DNA of 64,000 bases from CAZZNY01 sp964655935 (GCA_964655935.1 CAZZNY010000004.1:1-64000); one strand, 5' to 3'. Shown: positions 21,613-32,358, numbered from the stretch's first letter. Notes: a model not told the origin generated them from the letters alone. A program made the numbers and translations.

Positions 21613-22853
21613 TGTTTATATTTTTTCTTATCATCAATCTTGTATTTGCTGCGGTATTTTACTTTTTTTATGATATATCCGGTAGATATTATGAAAGTGT
21701 ATTTTTTTTAATTATAGGTTTTCTTTTTTTCTTTTTCTTCAGCCCATTTTATCTTCTTTGATCTAAAAAAGAGGAAAAAACAGAATCAAAAACAAAGTTT
21801 TTTGAAGTCAGCAAACAAACCATTAAAAAAATGATACCAAACACACAAAAACTTCTTTATTTTGGGGCGTTTCTATTATTCTATACCTCAGTATATGGGA
21901 TTTTTTATAGTTATGATATAAATTTTAGATATTTTATCTCTGGAACATCACACCTGTTTTTTATATTATTTTTTGTAGGAATATTTTATCTTAAAAAAGA
22001 CACCCTTTCTTACCTTTTTCGCACAAACACTATTATTTTTAGTGTATATATTCTTTGTGTTTGTCTCAAATATTTTGTAGATTTTTACGCATCTGCTCCT
22101 ATTTTTGATGGATGGTTTCTTTATCATGGAATTTTTTATCTTCTCTCAGGAATAAGTATTCTTGTATATGATAATTCGGCTAATTTAAATATAAAGAAGA
22201 TAATATATCAATTTTATTTAGTTTACTTTTTCTTACTCCTTACATTTTTTATTAACACATTTCTTATCTATAATATTCACATCACACTTGTTTTGTTGGG
22301 AATTATTTATAGTGTTATTCTTTTTGAATATATACCAAAAATCAAACACTTCACCATTTACAATATTCTCTCAAAATATTTTTGACTTCTTTTAAATTTT
22401 TGAGCGCTTTTATATGGAAGTGTACTTGTTTGTATCTCACCACCATATTTTAACTATAATATTATATCCCTTTTGTTGATAGGAGGATTTTTTCAATGGT
22501 TTGTACATAGAAAATTTGAAAACTATTTTTCATATATCACTAGTATTGGGGTTTTGATTTTGCTCTATATAAAAATATTCATGTTGTACGAGGTGGATAA
22601 TTTTTTCTTTTATTTTCTCTTTATAACACTTTTTCCAGGACTCGCTATCTGATATTCTTATCTCGTAGTAAAAAAACATAGTTATGATTATTATTTTCTT
22701 CACTATTTATCAATATTAGTAAGCATAGGAATAATAATATATTATTTTATTATACATAGATTCTCGAGTGATATAATTCTTCCAACATCCATCTTTTTCT
22801 TAATAGAATCAGGGTTTTTCTTTTTGAGTTATATTAAGCTGAAAAGTAAATAA
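21612..22853 (+). CDS. polytopic membrane protein, unknown
   Basis: About 413 residues with roughly twelve hydrophobic segments, very Phe/Tyr/Ile rich. Start GTG at 21612 shares its first base with the UAG of the upstream gene (TAGTG), implying translational coupling. A cytoplasmic Lys-rich loop (SKKEEKTESKTKFFEVSKQ) follows the second helix. No family recognised. Confidence 0.5.
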
Positions 22854-22855
22854 TT

Positions 22856-23509
22856 ATGTTTGAAAAAATAAAAACACTTATCTGATATTTTTTAAATATC
22901 TTTCTTAAGGAGTGAAAACAAGAAGAACCACTTATTCCAGAATATATTAATCGAACACTTCATTATAAAAAAGAAATAAGAGATTGTGAATTAGATCAAG
23001 TTTGGAGTGTTTTTCATTATACAAAAGCTTTTAAAAACATTCTAGAGCGATTCAAATATAAACGAGAAAAAAATCTTCAATACACGTTTTTTCCATACCT
23101 TCAAGAACTCTTTAAAAAAAATATAACAAAAGAGTTGTGAGAATCGGAAAATATGATTATAATCTCGGTTCCAATGTTTCTTCTTCAACACATTGGTCGT
23201 GGATATAATCAATCAGAACTTCTCGCACGACAAGTCTCTCAAATCACAAAAATTCCACATGAATCTGTTTTTTATAAGAAACGACTTACTAAACATCAAG
23301 CCCAGCTGGATAAAGAATCTCGAAAAACCAATCTTATATCCGCTTTTTCCCTGAAAAACAAATATAAGAATATATTAGATTGAAAAACGGTTTTTTTGAT
23401 TGATGATGTTATTTCCACAGGAAGTACTGCAAATATTCTTGCAAAACAATTAAAAGAGGCTGGAGTTAAAAAGGTATATGGAGTATTTTTAGCAAGTGGA
23501 AAAATTTAA
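22856..23509 (+). CDS. comFC: ComFC-like phosphoribosyltransferase-fold protein
   Basis: About 217 residues, starting two bases after the upstream stop. The PRPP-binding loop VFLIDDVISTGSTANILA near the C-terminus and HIGRGYNQSELLARQVSQ in the middle are the hallmarks of ComFC/GntX. ComFC is needed for transformation in naturally competent bacteria. The usual N-terminal zinc-ribbon cysteines are missing; the N-terminus instead begins with a hydrophobic FEKIKTLIGYFLNIFLKEG. It is consistent with comEC at 13865. Confidence 0.8.
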
Positions 23510-23531
23510 TAATTAAAACTTTATTCGTTTT

Positions 23532-26372
23532 ATGTCTCAGTTTCTTGAAGTCTACGGGGCAAAAAAACATAATCTGAAAAATGTCTCTGTCAAAATACCA
23601 AAAAATAAAATGACAGTCATTACTGGTGTGTCTGGATCAGGAAAATCATCACTTGCATTTGATACTATTTATGCCGAATGACAGCGACGTTATCTTGAGA
23701 GCCTCTCGACTTATGCACGAATGATTATCGCCTGAGGACACGAAGAGACGATGGTGGATGAGATTCGAGGTCTTTCTCCGACGATCAGTATCAACCAAAA
23801 AACAGTATCAGCAAATCCAAGATCTACTGTAGGAACCATCACAGAGATTTATGATTTTTATCGACTTTTATTTCTCCATATTGGTATCCAGCGCTGTCCG
23901 ACTCACGGAACTCCACTTCAAAAAAATACCATTCTCGATGTTTTTGAGATTATCAAACATAAAAAAGCTGAAACCCGATTTCTTATTTGCGCCCCAATTC
24001 TAACAAAAAGAAAAAACATCACACTAGATATCATAAAAAGAGAGGTTTTGAATAGTGGATTTATCCGCTATATGATCGGAGAAAAGATATATGCTATAGC
24101 GGATGAGGTGGATATTTCTTGAGAGATAGATGAGAGGATTTGTGTGGTTATAGATCGGCTTGTGGTTCCAGAAGAATGGGACGATCCCACTATTAAAAGA
24201 ACGAAAGATTCTATAGAATTAGCTTATAAAACAGGAGAAGATCTTCTTATTCTTTCTTTTGTAGATGAGATGAAACAAGAGATTCTCTCTCGACAAGCGG
24301 CCTGTCCACAATGTCATTTTCAGTGTCAGGATCTTATTCTTTCGAATTTTTCTTTTAATTCACACCATGGTGCTTGTGAGCGCTGTCATGGACTTTGAGT
24401 TCAGGTAGCTTTTTTGGAAGAAAACATTATCAATCCGAATCTTAGTCTTCTAGAATGAGCTATTCTACCCTGGAATCAGGGGTGATATTATATGGAGATG
24501 TTGTCGGAGATGGCGAGGGTTCATAAGATTGATATGAACATGCCCTACTCAAAACTTCCCAAGAAAACACAAGAACAGATTCTCTTTTGAATCGAGGGGG
24601 AATATGAGATAGACTACACTTTTGATAATGGGAACAAGAAAAAATTTAAAACCCACTATGATGGGATTATTCCTTTTTTGGAAAGAAAATATAGAGAATC
24701 CGACCCTTCTGATACGATGGGAAAGCGAATATCCCAATATGTTACTGAGATTGAATGTTCAGATTGTCAGGGGTATAGACTCAAACAACAATCTCTCAAT
24801 GTTTTTGTTCATGATTGGAATATAGGACAGGTGGCAAATCTCAGTGTTTGAGAAGCGATAGGATTATTTTCGGAACTCAAATTCACTCACAAAGAACAGA
24901 CGATAGCGAAAAACATTCTAAAAAATATCACAGAACGATTGAGGTTTTTGAGCGAGGTTGGCTTGGATTATGTTACTATTTCTCGACGAGCCAATACTCT
25001 TTCTTGAGGAGAAGCCCAGCGAATTCGACTTGCGACGCAGATTGGTACTCGCCTTGAAGGGATTATCTATGTTCTCGATGAACCCTCTATAGGATTACAT
25101 CCACGAGACAATCATCGACTCATAAAAAATCTTAAAGCGTTGTCGGAGATAGGAAACACTGTCATTATTGTCGAACATGACGAAGATATTATGCTGGAAT
25201 CTGATCACCTTATCGATGTCGGTCCAGGAGCTTGAGTGCATGGTGGAGAAGTGGTTTTCTCTGGTCCTTTCAAGAATATCCTCACTGATGCTAAGTCTGA
25301 GACCTGAAGATATCTCTCTGGAAAACTTCAAGTTCTTCTTCCTGAGAGAAAAAGAAAACCTTCGAATTTTCTTGAGATCACCGGGGCACGAGAGAACAAT
25401 CTTCAAAACGTAAATATCAAAATCCCACTCTGAGTTCTTTCGGTAGTAACTGGAGTGTCTGGATCTGGAAAATCAAGTCTGATTATCGATATTCTCGCAA
25501 ATTATCTTCTCAATAAGTTGAATGGAGCAAATCATCAGGTAGGAAAATTTGGTTCTATAAAAGGATATGAAGCTCTGGATAAGGCGATTATCGTCGATCA
25601 ATCGCCGATCGGAAAAACCCCACACTCCAATGTCGCCACTTATACAGGAATGTTTACCTTTATTCGAGAAGTGTTTGCTCAGAGTCAAGAAGCAAAGCGT
25701 CGAGGATATGAAATCGGAAGATTTAGTTTCAACACTCGCGGATGACGATGTGAGGTGTGTGAAGGAAGCGGAGTGAAGAAGATAGAGATGCACTTTCTTC
25801 CAGATGTCTATGTAGAATGTGAATCTTGTAAAGGAACACGCTATAATAATGAGACACTCGATGTGAAATTCAAGGGAAAAAACATCTCAGAAGTACTTGA
25901 TATGACTGTTGAAGAAGCTTTGGATTTTTTTAAAAGTTTTCCACGAATCAAGAGGTTTCTCGATGTTTTGAATCAAGTTGGTCTTGGTTATATCCGAGTC
26001 GGACAAAGTGCCCCCACTCTTTCTGGAGGAGAAGCTCAGAGAATTAAGCTTTCCACTGAACTTGCAAAAAGATCCACCACAAAAACCGCTTATATTCTTG
26101 ATGAGCCGACCACTGGGCTCCATTTTTCCGATATACAGAAACTTCTCTATATCGTAGATGGACTCGTAGAAAAATGAAATACTGTAATGGTAATTGAGCA
26201 CAATCTTGATTTTATCGCGAATGCGGATTGGCTTATAGATGTCGGTCCCGAAGGTGGAGGTGGCGGCGGAAAAATACTATTTTCCGGACCGAAGTTAGAC
26301 ATTTTAGACAACAAAGAATCACACACAGCAACGGCGTTGAAGGAATTTTTACAGAAGAAATGAAGACTGTAA
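23532..26372 (+). CDS. uvrA: excinuclease ABC subunit A
   Basis: About 946 residues, full length. Damage-recognition ATPase of nucleotide excision repair. Both ABC modules are complete: Walker A GVSGSGKSSLAF and GVSGSGKSSLI, both signature motifs SGGEAQRI, and Walker B VLDEPSIGL and ILDEPTTGL. The zinc-finger pairs CPQCHFQC/CERCHG and CEVCEG/CESCKG are visible. At least ten UGA codons fall on conserved glycines, such as AE-UGA-QRRYLES and LS-UGA-GEAQ. Under the standard code it would look like five fragments. Confidence 0.98.
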
Positions 26373-26375
26373 ATA

Positions 26376-26408
26376 ATTACTAATTACGAATGACTAATTA
26401 CTAATAAG
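26376..26408. repeat. left flank repeat of the four-helix-bundle cassette
   Basis: TAATTACTAATTACGAATGACTAATTACTAATA, AT-rich. Its approximate inverse complement lies at 26790-26824, on the other side of the small gene. Confidence 0.6.
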
Positions 26409-26417
26409 GGTACAAAA

Positions 26418-26777
26418 ATGAAAGAAAATATAATACTTACAAAATCATATAATTTTGCTTTAAGAATAGTTATTCTCTACAAAGAGCTTTGTGAGAATAA
26501 AAAGGAGTTTGTACTATCAAAACAACTACTTAGAAGCGGAACCTCAATAGGTGCAAACCTTGAAGAAACAGTGGGTGGGCAAAGCAAGAAAGATTTTCTA
26601 GCAAAAATTACCATAGCTTACAAAGAAGCGAGAGAGACTCACTATTGGATTCGATTGTTGATAGATAGTTGATTTTTAAATAAGGCAGAATGAATAGATT
26701 TATTATTTGAGTGTGAGGAACTTATTAAAATAATTACAAAAATTCAAAAAACAACAAAAGAAAACATGTCTACTTAG
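26418..26777 (+). CDS. four-helix bundle protein (23S rRNA intervening-sequence type)
   Basis: About 119 residues. YNFALRIVILYKEL, LSKQLLRSGTSIGANLEE and KKDFLAKITIAYKEARETHYWI are the hallmark segments of the family first known from 23S rRNA intervening sequences. The function is not settled. Two UGA-Gly codons show it is adapted to this code. It is flanked by matching AT-rich inverted repeats, suggesting it moved in as a unit between uvrA and the pseudouridine synthase gene. Confidence 0.85.
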
Positions 26778-26789
26778 ACAAAAATCTAT

Positions 26790-26824
26790 TATTAGTCATT
26801 CTTAATTAGTAATTAGTAATTATT
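26790..26824. repeat. right flank repeat of the four-helix-bundle cassette
   Basis: CTATTATTAGTCATTCTTAATTAGTAATTAGTAATT, the approximate inverted complement of 26376-26408, ending at the next start codon. Confidence 0.6.
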
Positions 26825-26825
26825 T

Positions 26826-27527
26826 ATGCTTCGTCTTCAAAAATATCTCAGTCAAGCAGGAATATGTTCGCGTCGTAAGGCGGAGGAATATATTGATCAG
26901 GGTCTTGTTTTGATTAATGGAATTCCTGCCACCATCGGACAATCAGTCGACCCCACCAAAGATACGATAACTTTCGCGGGTGAGATGGTCGCGGCTCAAG
27001 AACAATTGGTATACTACAAATTCAATAAGCCCTATGGAATAGTAACCACTTGTAAACGAGACGGAGAATCATCTATTATGGATGTTATGAAAGTGCCGGA
27101 GCGGGTTTTTCCTATTGGTAGACTCGACAAAAACACTACAGGACTCATCGTTCTCACAAATGATGGACGCCTTTCGAATTATCTTATGCATCCACGGTAT
27201 GAGCACGAAAAAGAATATGTGGTTGAAACCTATGGTAGAATTGAGGATAACGATCTTGATCTTATGTCCCAATGAGTAGTAGTTCTCGGAAAGAAGACAA
27301 AAGAGGCAAAAATCTCGCGCATCAGTTCCGGTACTTTTTCGATTATTTTGCAGGAGTGAAGAAATCGTCAGATTCGTCGAATGGTAGAAAGAGTTGGTCA
27401 TGAAGTAAAAAGACTTATGCGCGTCCGAATAGAAAATCTCGAGCTTGGTGACTTGAAAATTGGACAATGGACACCACTGACAGTCTCAGAAAAGCGTGAA
27501 CTTTTTCGTCGACTCGATATTCATTAA
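26826..27527 (+). CDS. RsuA/RluB-family pseudouridine synthase
   Basis: About 233 residues. N-terminal S4 domain (LRLQKYLSQAGICSRRKAEEYI) and catalytic motif GRLDKNTTGLIVLTNDG with the catalytic Asp, then QIRRM near the C-terminus. It isomerises uridines in rRNA. Residue after LMSQ is UGA-Gly. Whether it acts like RluB or RsuA cannot be decided. A strong terminator follows. Confidence 0.92.
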
Positions 27528-27597
27528 AAACTTTTGCATTTTTTAAAAAGACCTGTTATTATTTTTCTCGTCCGCTAGTATAAGCGACAATAGATCA

Positions 27598-27629
27598 AAC
27601 AAAAGACACTTCAAGTATCTTTTGTTTTT
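27598..27629 (+). terminator. rho-independent terminator after the pseudouridine synthase gene
   Basis: AACAAAAGA / TCTTTTGTT stem with a 11-base partly pairing loop and a trailing T run. Confidence 0.75.
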
Positions 27630-27691
27630 CATTTGACCGTAAAGCCCCTTAATTTGAATGTGAAAAAAGCGTGAAGAAGCGTAAATTCCAT

Positions 27692-27718
27692 TTGACTTGA
27701 AGAGCTTTTCCATATAAT
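27692..27718 (+). promoter_or_regulatory. promoter of the S-layer gene
   Basis: -35 TTGACT (27692-27697) and perfect -10 TATAAT (27713-27718), spacer 15 bp. Transcription should begin near 27725, giving a 5' leader of about 380-450 nt. Confidence 0.6.
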
Positions 27719-27724
27719 TACGGT

Positions 27725-28176
27725 TGCTTGAAGGGGGTATTGTCCCCGTAAGAGTTCCTTAACTCAGCTATTATTTTGTTTTTCCCTCTGATTATAAGAT
27801 TACGAGAGGAAAACGAGTACATTCTCTATCATTATATAGGGCGTTGGATTTCTAAGAATATCTTTCAGCTTTATTTAGAGTGATAATGTGTTTGTTTTCC
27901 TCTTGTTATCTATGATAACAGGGGTTAAAGCTTTAACCTTCCGGTAAGTTTATCTTCCGGAACCGATATATCCCCTGCAAAGGATATATCAAAAGTACCG
28001 ATACGTTTTTGACGGAATAATTGGCGTTAGACCCAATAAATGTATTTCGGTACATTCTTTCCCTGATTACATTTTGTGATCAGACCACCAGGAATTAGTT
28101 TATGGTTCATCTTTGTATGGATTACGACTTGTTTTTGGATTTTGGATTTTCTTATTTCCTAATCACTTATTGTGAT
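27725..28176 (+). promoter_or_regulatory. long structured 5' leader of the S-layer mRNA
   Basis: Gene-free stretch with a series of inverted repeats: GGGG/CCCC at 27734-27747, TGTTATC/GATAACA at 27904-27920, the palindrome GTTAAAGCTTTAAC at 27924-27937, TTCCGG/CCGGAA at 27939-27962, GATATATCC/GGATATATC at 27965-27990 and AATGTA/TACATT at 28039-28056. They resemble stacked stem-loops that could stabilise the mRNA or control translation. No known riboswitch class is recognised. Confidence 0.5.
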
Positions 28177-31100
28177 ATGTTGCGAAAAATTTCTGCTCTC
28201 GTAACTACTGCTGCTATTCTAGCATCTACTGTGGCTTCTGCTGCAGCTGCTACGACTAACACGTTTGTAGTATACGCAGACTATCTCGCTTCTAAGTCTG
28301 TCATCAAAAAGATGGACACTGAAGCTGGTTACCGAACAGGTGACAAAGTAACACGAGCTGAAATGGCTAAGATTGCTGCTAACCTAGCAAAACTAGACAT
28401 TACTGCTTGTGACGAAACTGCATTTTCAGATGTTTCTGCTAAACTCGGAGACCTTTGTGGTGCTATCTCTGCAATGGCTAAAGCTGGTTTTGTCAGCAAA
28501 GCTAACGCTAAATTCCGACCTATGGATCTCGTAACTCGAGCTGAAATGGTCAAAATGCTTCTTGCTGCTAAGGGTGTTGCTACTGTAACTGACGATCAAG
28601 GTTTTGTAGATCTTACAAACATTGGTGATCTTGCAGGTTATGTTAACGCTGCTGCTAAAGCTGGAATCATTAACAAAGGAATGTACTTCCGACCTAATGA
28701 CACTTCTTCACGAGGTGAAGCTTTCAAGGTAGCTGCTAAATCTGATGGATACGTTGAGTCTGATGATATCGGTCTTGATGATCTATTTGGTACAGGTACA
28801 ACTACTACTACAGGTACTACTTCTACAGGTACAGTTATTGTTCCTGCTGCTGGTGACCTTACTGTAGCTTTGAATCCTACTTCTCCTGCTTCTGGAACTC
28901 AAATTCCTCAGGCTGGTATCGTTCGATTTGCTGTAGTTGACTTTACTGCTGCTTCTTCTGATATTTCTCTTAACACTGTTGAGCTCGTTAAGGCTGGACT
29001 CGCGTCTATCCCTACTTCAACTCGTGTTTGGTTTGAAAAATCTGGAACTCGACTTTCTGGTAAGGCTTCTTTCACATCAGAGAACAACGCTGTTGTTTCT
29101 TTTGCTCCTGCTTTCGTTGTTAAAGCTGGTACAACTGAATCACTCGATCTCTATGTTGAACTTAATACAACTTCTGGAAACGACTTCCAATTCGCTTCTA
29201 AAGCTCTCTCTACTTCTGCAAAGAACGTAGCTGGTGCTTTCACTACTCCTGTTCTTCGAACTGCTAGCTATACTGTAGCTGGTGCACTCGTTAAGATTAC
29301 AGGAAATGGTACTACATACAATGCTGGTGAGGATGCTGTAGAACTTTCTAAGTTCACAATCCAAAACACTGACACTGCTTCTGATACTCGAGATGAAAAA
29401 GTTCAATCTATTCTTCTCTACCAGAATGGTACTGCTAACCTTACAAACCTTAAAGATATTACTGTTGAACGAAATGGAGTTGTAGTTTCTACAGCTGCTA
29501 AAGTTGATGGTAAAATGCTTACTCTCACTATCTCTGATACAATCAAAGACGGTGCGACTGCTATCTATATCGTTAAAGCTAAGATCGCTAACGTAGAACT
29601 TACAACTGATACTTACCAGTTGTATGTTAAAAATAGTTCAGATGTAAATATCATCGAAATTGCTAGCGCTTTCCGTGCTACTGTTACTACTGACACTGCT
29701 ACTCCTTACTACTTGAGTTCATACTCAGTAACTGGTGGTGATGTTAAATTTGAACGAGACGCTACTGTTGCTCTTTCTTCTACTGTTGCTCCAGGAACTT
29801 CTGATGTTGTTCTTATGCAAGGTACTATTACTGCTAAATCAGCAGTAACTCTTGAAGATGTAACTCTTGCTTACACTACTACAGCTGGTTCTAACACTGG
29901 TGCTGCGGCTCAGATGAACACTGTATACCTTCAAATTGGTTCTTCTACATTCTCTTGGTCTCCAGCTAATGGAGCTGCATCATTCCTTGGTTCAGCTACT
30001 GTTAATGGTACAGCTACTGTAAAAATGTATACTAAACTCCGAGATGGAGCATCTGGAACTATCAAGTTCGCAGACCTCAATCTTGCTGCTTTCGGTACAA
30101 AACAGTATGTTTCTAACCAAAACAATGTATCTTCTGCTATCGGATCAGTTTCTGCACTCAACATTACTATCGGAGCTACAACTCTTAACGTAACTCGAAC
30201 AGACGCTCTCGGTGCAACTAAGATCCCAAGTGGTGCTAAGAACGTTCTTGTATACGGAGTTAAATTCTCTTCTACACAAGGAAATCCTATCGCTCTTTCT
30301 AATCTTTCAGTAGTTACTGCTGGAACTGCTACATCATACACTGGTGGTAATACTTCTTATACTCTCTATGTAAATGGAGTTGCTAAGAGTACTAAATCTC
30401 CACAGGGTACTACTGTAGCTTTCGATAACTTCAATGCTACTGTTACTACTACTACTTCAGTTGAAATCCAGGTTAAAGCTGATTTCTCTGATGTAACTAC
30501 TGCAGGTACATTCAATATCGCATCACTTTCTTACGATGCAGTTGATAATGTTACTTCAGTTAACGTAACTCCAGTTTCAGTTGCTGGTGCATCATTCACT
30601 ATCAACCAAGCTGTTGGTACTCTTGCTGCTACTACAGGTGATACTCTTGTTAACAAGAGCCTTCTCCTTGCAGGTGCTACTGCTCAGAAAGTTGCTTCAT
30701 TCAAAGTAACTGCTACTAACGACACAATCAAAATCAAGACTATCGTCCTAACAGGTGCTAATCTTGACGCTCTCTCTAATATCCGACTTCAGGATGTTAA
30801 CGGAAAGATGGTTGCTGCTTCTAGCGTAACTGCTACTGGTGCAACTTTTGCAAATGTTGACACTGCTACAGATTTTGCTAACGCTACAGCTATTGATAAG
30901 TCTAGCACTTACTATGTTGTTGCTGATGTAAATTCTTCTACAGATGCTGCAGGTGTATACGCTAACGTTATTGTTGCTGGATCACAGATCACTTCATCTA
31001 ACGGTACTGTTATTTCTATGATTGGTGCTAATGTAACTGGTCCATCTCACGATGTTGCTCAGAATACATTCAAAGTGACTCAAGCTACTCCAGCTAGCAA

Positions 31101-31488
31101 GAATATTGCTACTGACGCTCTTGAATTCACTGTTAATGCATTTGGTCTAAATTCTGTAACTCTTACAGGTGCTACATTTGATAACGTTCTCTCTGGTTAC
31201 ACTGGAACTATGGTTCTTACTGTAATCCGAAAGAGTGATAACGCTGTAGTTGGTTCAGCTTCTGCTACAACAGGTGTTGTAACTTTCTCTGGTAACAATT
31301 CTATCGATGCTGGTACTTCTGCTACATACATCGTTAAGATCGTAGGTGCTCTCGTTGACTCTGCTTCTAACTCACAAGACTGGACAGTTAAACTAACTGG
31401 TCTTAATGTGAACACTGGAGTAAATGTACTCGACGCTGCTTCTTACCCAAAGAATACTGATACTCTTCCTCTTACTTCTAACAAATAA
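28177..31488 (+). CDS. S-layer protein with SLH domains
   Basis: About 1103 residues from ATG 28177, which starts a signal peptide (LRKISALVTTAAILASTVASAAAA). Residues about 35-220 carry three SLH-like modules with AEMAKIAANLAK, AEMVKMLLAAKG and RPNDTSSRGEAFKVAA, likely anchoring to cell-wall polymer. A Thr/Gly linker (GTGTTTTTGTTSTGT) follows, then about 850 residues of beta-rich Thr/Ala/Ser repeats. An in-frame ATG at 28102 has AGGA eight bases upstream and would add a 25-residue leader with different codon use. The gene has extreme codon bias (GCT, ACT, GGT, TCT) and contains no UGA. It has its own promoter and terminator. Confidence 0.85.
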   Translation: MLRKISALVTTAAILASTVASAAAATTNTFVVYADYLASKSVIKKMDTEAGYRTGDKVTRAEMAKIAANLAKLDITACDETAFSDVSAKLGDLCGAISAMAKAGFVSKANAKFRPMDLVTRAEMVKMLLAAKGVATVTDDQGFVDLTNIGDLAGYVNAAAKAGIINKGMYFRPNDTSSRGEAFKVAAKSDGYVESDDIGLDDLFGTGTTTTTGTTSTGTVIVPAAGDLTVALNPTSPASGTQIPQAGIVRFAVVDFTAASSDISLNTVELVKAGLASIPTSTRVWFEKSGTRLSGKASFTSENNAVVSFAPAFVVKAGTTESLDLYVELNTTSGNDFQFASKALSTSAKNVAGAFTTPVLRTASYTVAGALVKITGNGTTYNAGEDAVELSKFTIQNTDTASDTRDEKVQSILLYQNGTANLTNLKDITVERNGVVVSTAAKVDGKMLTLTISDTIKDGATAIYIVKAKIANVELTTDTYQLYVKNSSDVNIIEIASAFRATVTTDTATPYYLSSYSVTGGDVKFERDATVALSSTVAPGTSDVVLMQGTITAKSAVTLEDVTLAYTTTAGSNTGAAAQMNTVYLQIGSSTFSWSPANGAASFLGSATVNGTATVKMYTKLRDGASGTIKFADLNLAAFGTKQYVSNQNNVSSAIGSVSALNITIGATTLNVTRTDALGATKIPSGAKNVLVYGVKFSSTQGNPIALSNLSVVTAGTATSYTGGNTSYTLYVNGVAKSTKSPQGTTVAFDNFNATVTTTTSVEIQVKADFSDVTTAGTFNIASLSYDAVDNVTSVNVTPVSVAGASFTINQAVGTLAATTGDTLVNKSLLLAGATAQKVASFKVTATNDTIKIKTIVLTGANLDALSNIRLQDVNGKMVAASSVTATGATFANVDTATDFANATAIDKSSTYYVVADVNSSTDAAGVYANVIVAGSQITSSNGTVISMIGANVTGPSHDVAQNTFKVTQATPASKNIATDALEFTVNAFGLNSVTLTGATFDNVLSGYTGTMVLTVIRKSDNAVVGSASATTGVVTFSGNNSIDAGTSATYIVKIVGALVDSASNSQDWTVKLTGLNVNTGVNVLDAASYPKNTDTLPLTSNK

Positions 31489-31518
31489 TTCATATTATTT
31501 GTAAGTAATAGATAAGAC

Positions 31519-31544
31519 AAAAAACCCCCGAAAGGGGGTTTTTT
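31519..31544 (+). terminator. rho-independent terminator of the S-layer gene
   Basis: AAAAAACCCCC-GAAA-GGGGGTTTTTT: perfect 11-bp stem with GAAA tetraloop and T run, 30 bp after the stop. Confidence 0.95.
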
Positions 31545-32357
31545 GATGTTTATTTTTCCGCTTGATTTATCGGAAAAGAAAAAGATAATGAATCCTGACT
31601 GAATTATGTTGAAGCTCGTTATTATGATTCAGAACTTGGAAGATTTGTGGCGCAAGATCCAGTGTTTTGGGAAATAGGACAGACAGAGAGAGGAGAGGAT
31701 ATTTTATTGGATCCTCAGCAGATGAATAGTTATAGTTATGCGAGGAATAATCCGATTATCCTAACAGACCCTACGGGAGAGATTACAAGAGAGATAAAAG
31801 ATTATTTGTTGGCTACTCTTTATTTCACTGTTCAAGTTGTATCAGCAATGGTGTGAATTGAACTTGTTGGCGATCCGTCCGAATCTAAATCCAATTCACA
31901 GGAAGCTCTAAATATGTGAAACAAGGGTGCACTAGCAATTGGGGTGGTTAGTATTGTGGGATGAGCTGCTGGTATTCTTGCAAAATGATGAGCCTCAGAA
32001 GGAGCGGCATCTTTAGGAAAAGCCACTGAAGCATGAGAAGGAGGATGAACAACCTCCTCCGTAAAAATAACTAAGCCAAAATATTGATCAAAGTGATGAC
32101 CATGAGAAGGAAAGGCTTTTAGTAAAAATGTCAAAGATGCAGCATATAAAGAAGCTGAAGGTAAGTGTGTGTTTTGTAAAGAAAAAACACAACAGAAGTG
32201 ACCAAGTTGACCAAAAAAAGCCGAAACTGATCACTCTATTCCAAAATCTAAATGATGAAACAATACATTAAATAATGCACAAAATACCTGCAGAACTTGT
32301 AATCGGCAAAAAGGCGCACAAAGCACAACGGATTACTTAAAAACTAAGAAAAAATAA
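31545..32357 (+). CDS. Rhs tip with HNH nuclease toxin domain (5'-truncated)
   Basis: Open from UAG at 31509 to UAA at 32355. It begins inside the Rhs core: FIGKEKDNESGLNYVEARYYDSELGRFVAQDPV matches the conserved end of Rhs/YD proteins that marks the toxin junction. A Gly-rich hydrophobic stretch (residues 105-160) follows, then an HNH/treble-clef nuclease: CVFC, DHSIPKSKGGNN, CRTCNRQKG. There is no ATG before the core; the first plausible start is GTG 31647. UGA-Gly occurs about 18 times, opposite to the adjacent S-layer gene. It is either a silent tip cassette or a remnant. The intact nuclease motifs and the following immunity-like gene argue for a preserved module. Confidence 0.75.
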
Positions 32358-32358
32358 T

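Noticed and set aside
27528..28101. Possible riboswitch or small RNA before the S-layer gene
   Set aside because: Hairpins are present but none fits a known riboswitch or ncRNA consensus, so it is reported only as a structured leader.
29931..30341. 136-residue minus-strand frame inside the S-layer gene
   Set aside because: Shadow frame caused by the strong GCT/ACT/GGT codon bias of the S-layer gene; other minus frames in the same gene behave alike.
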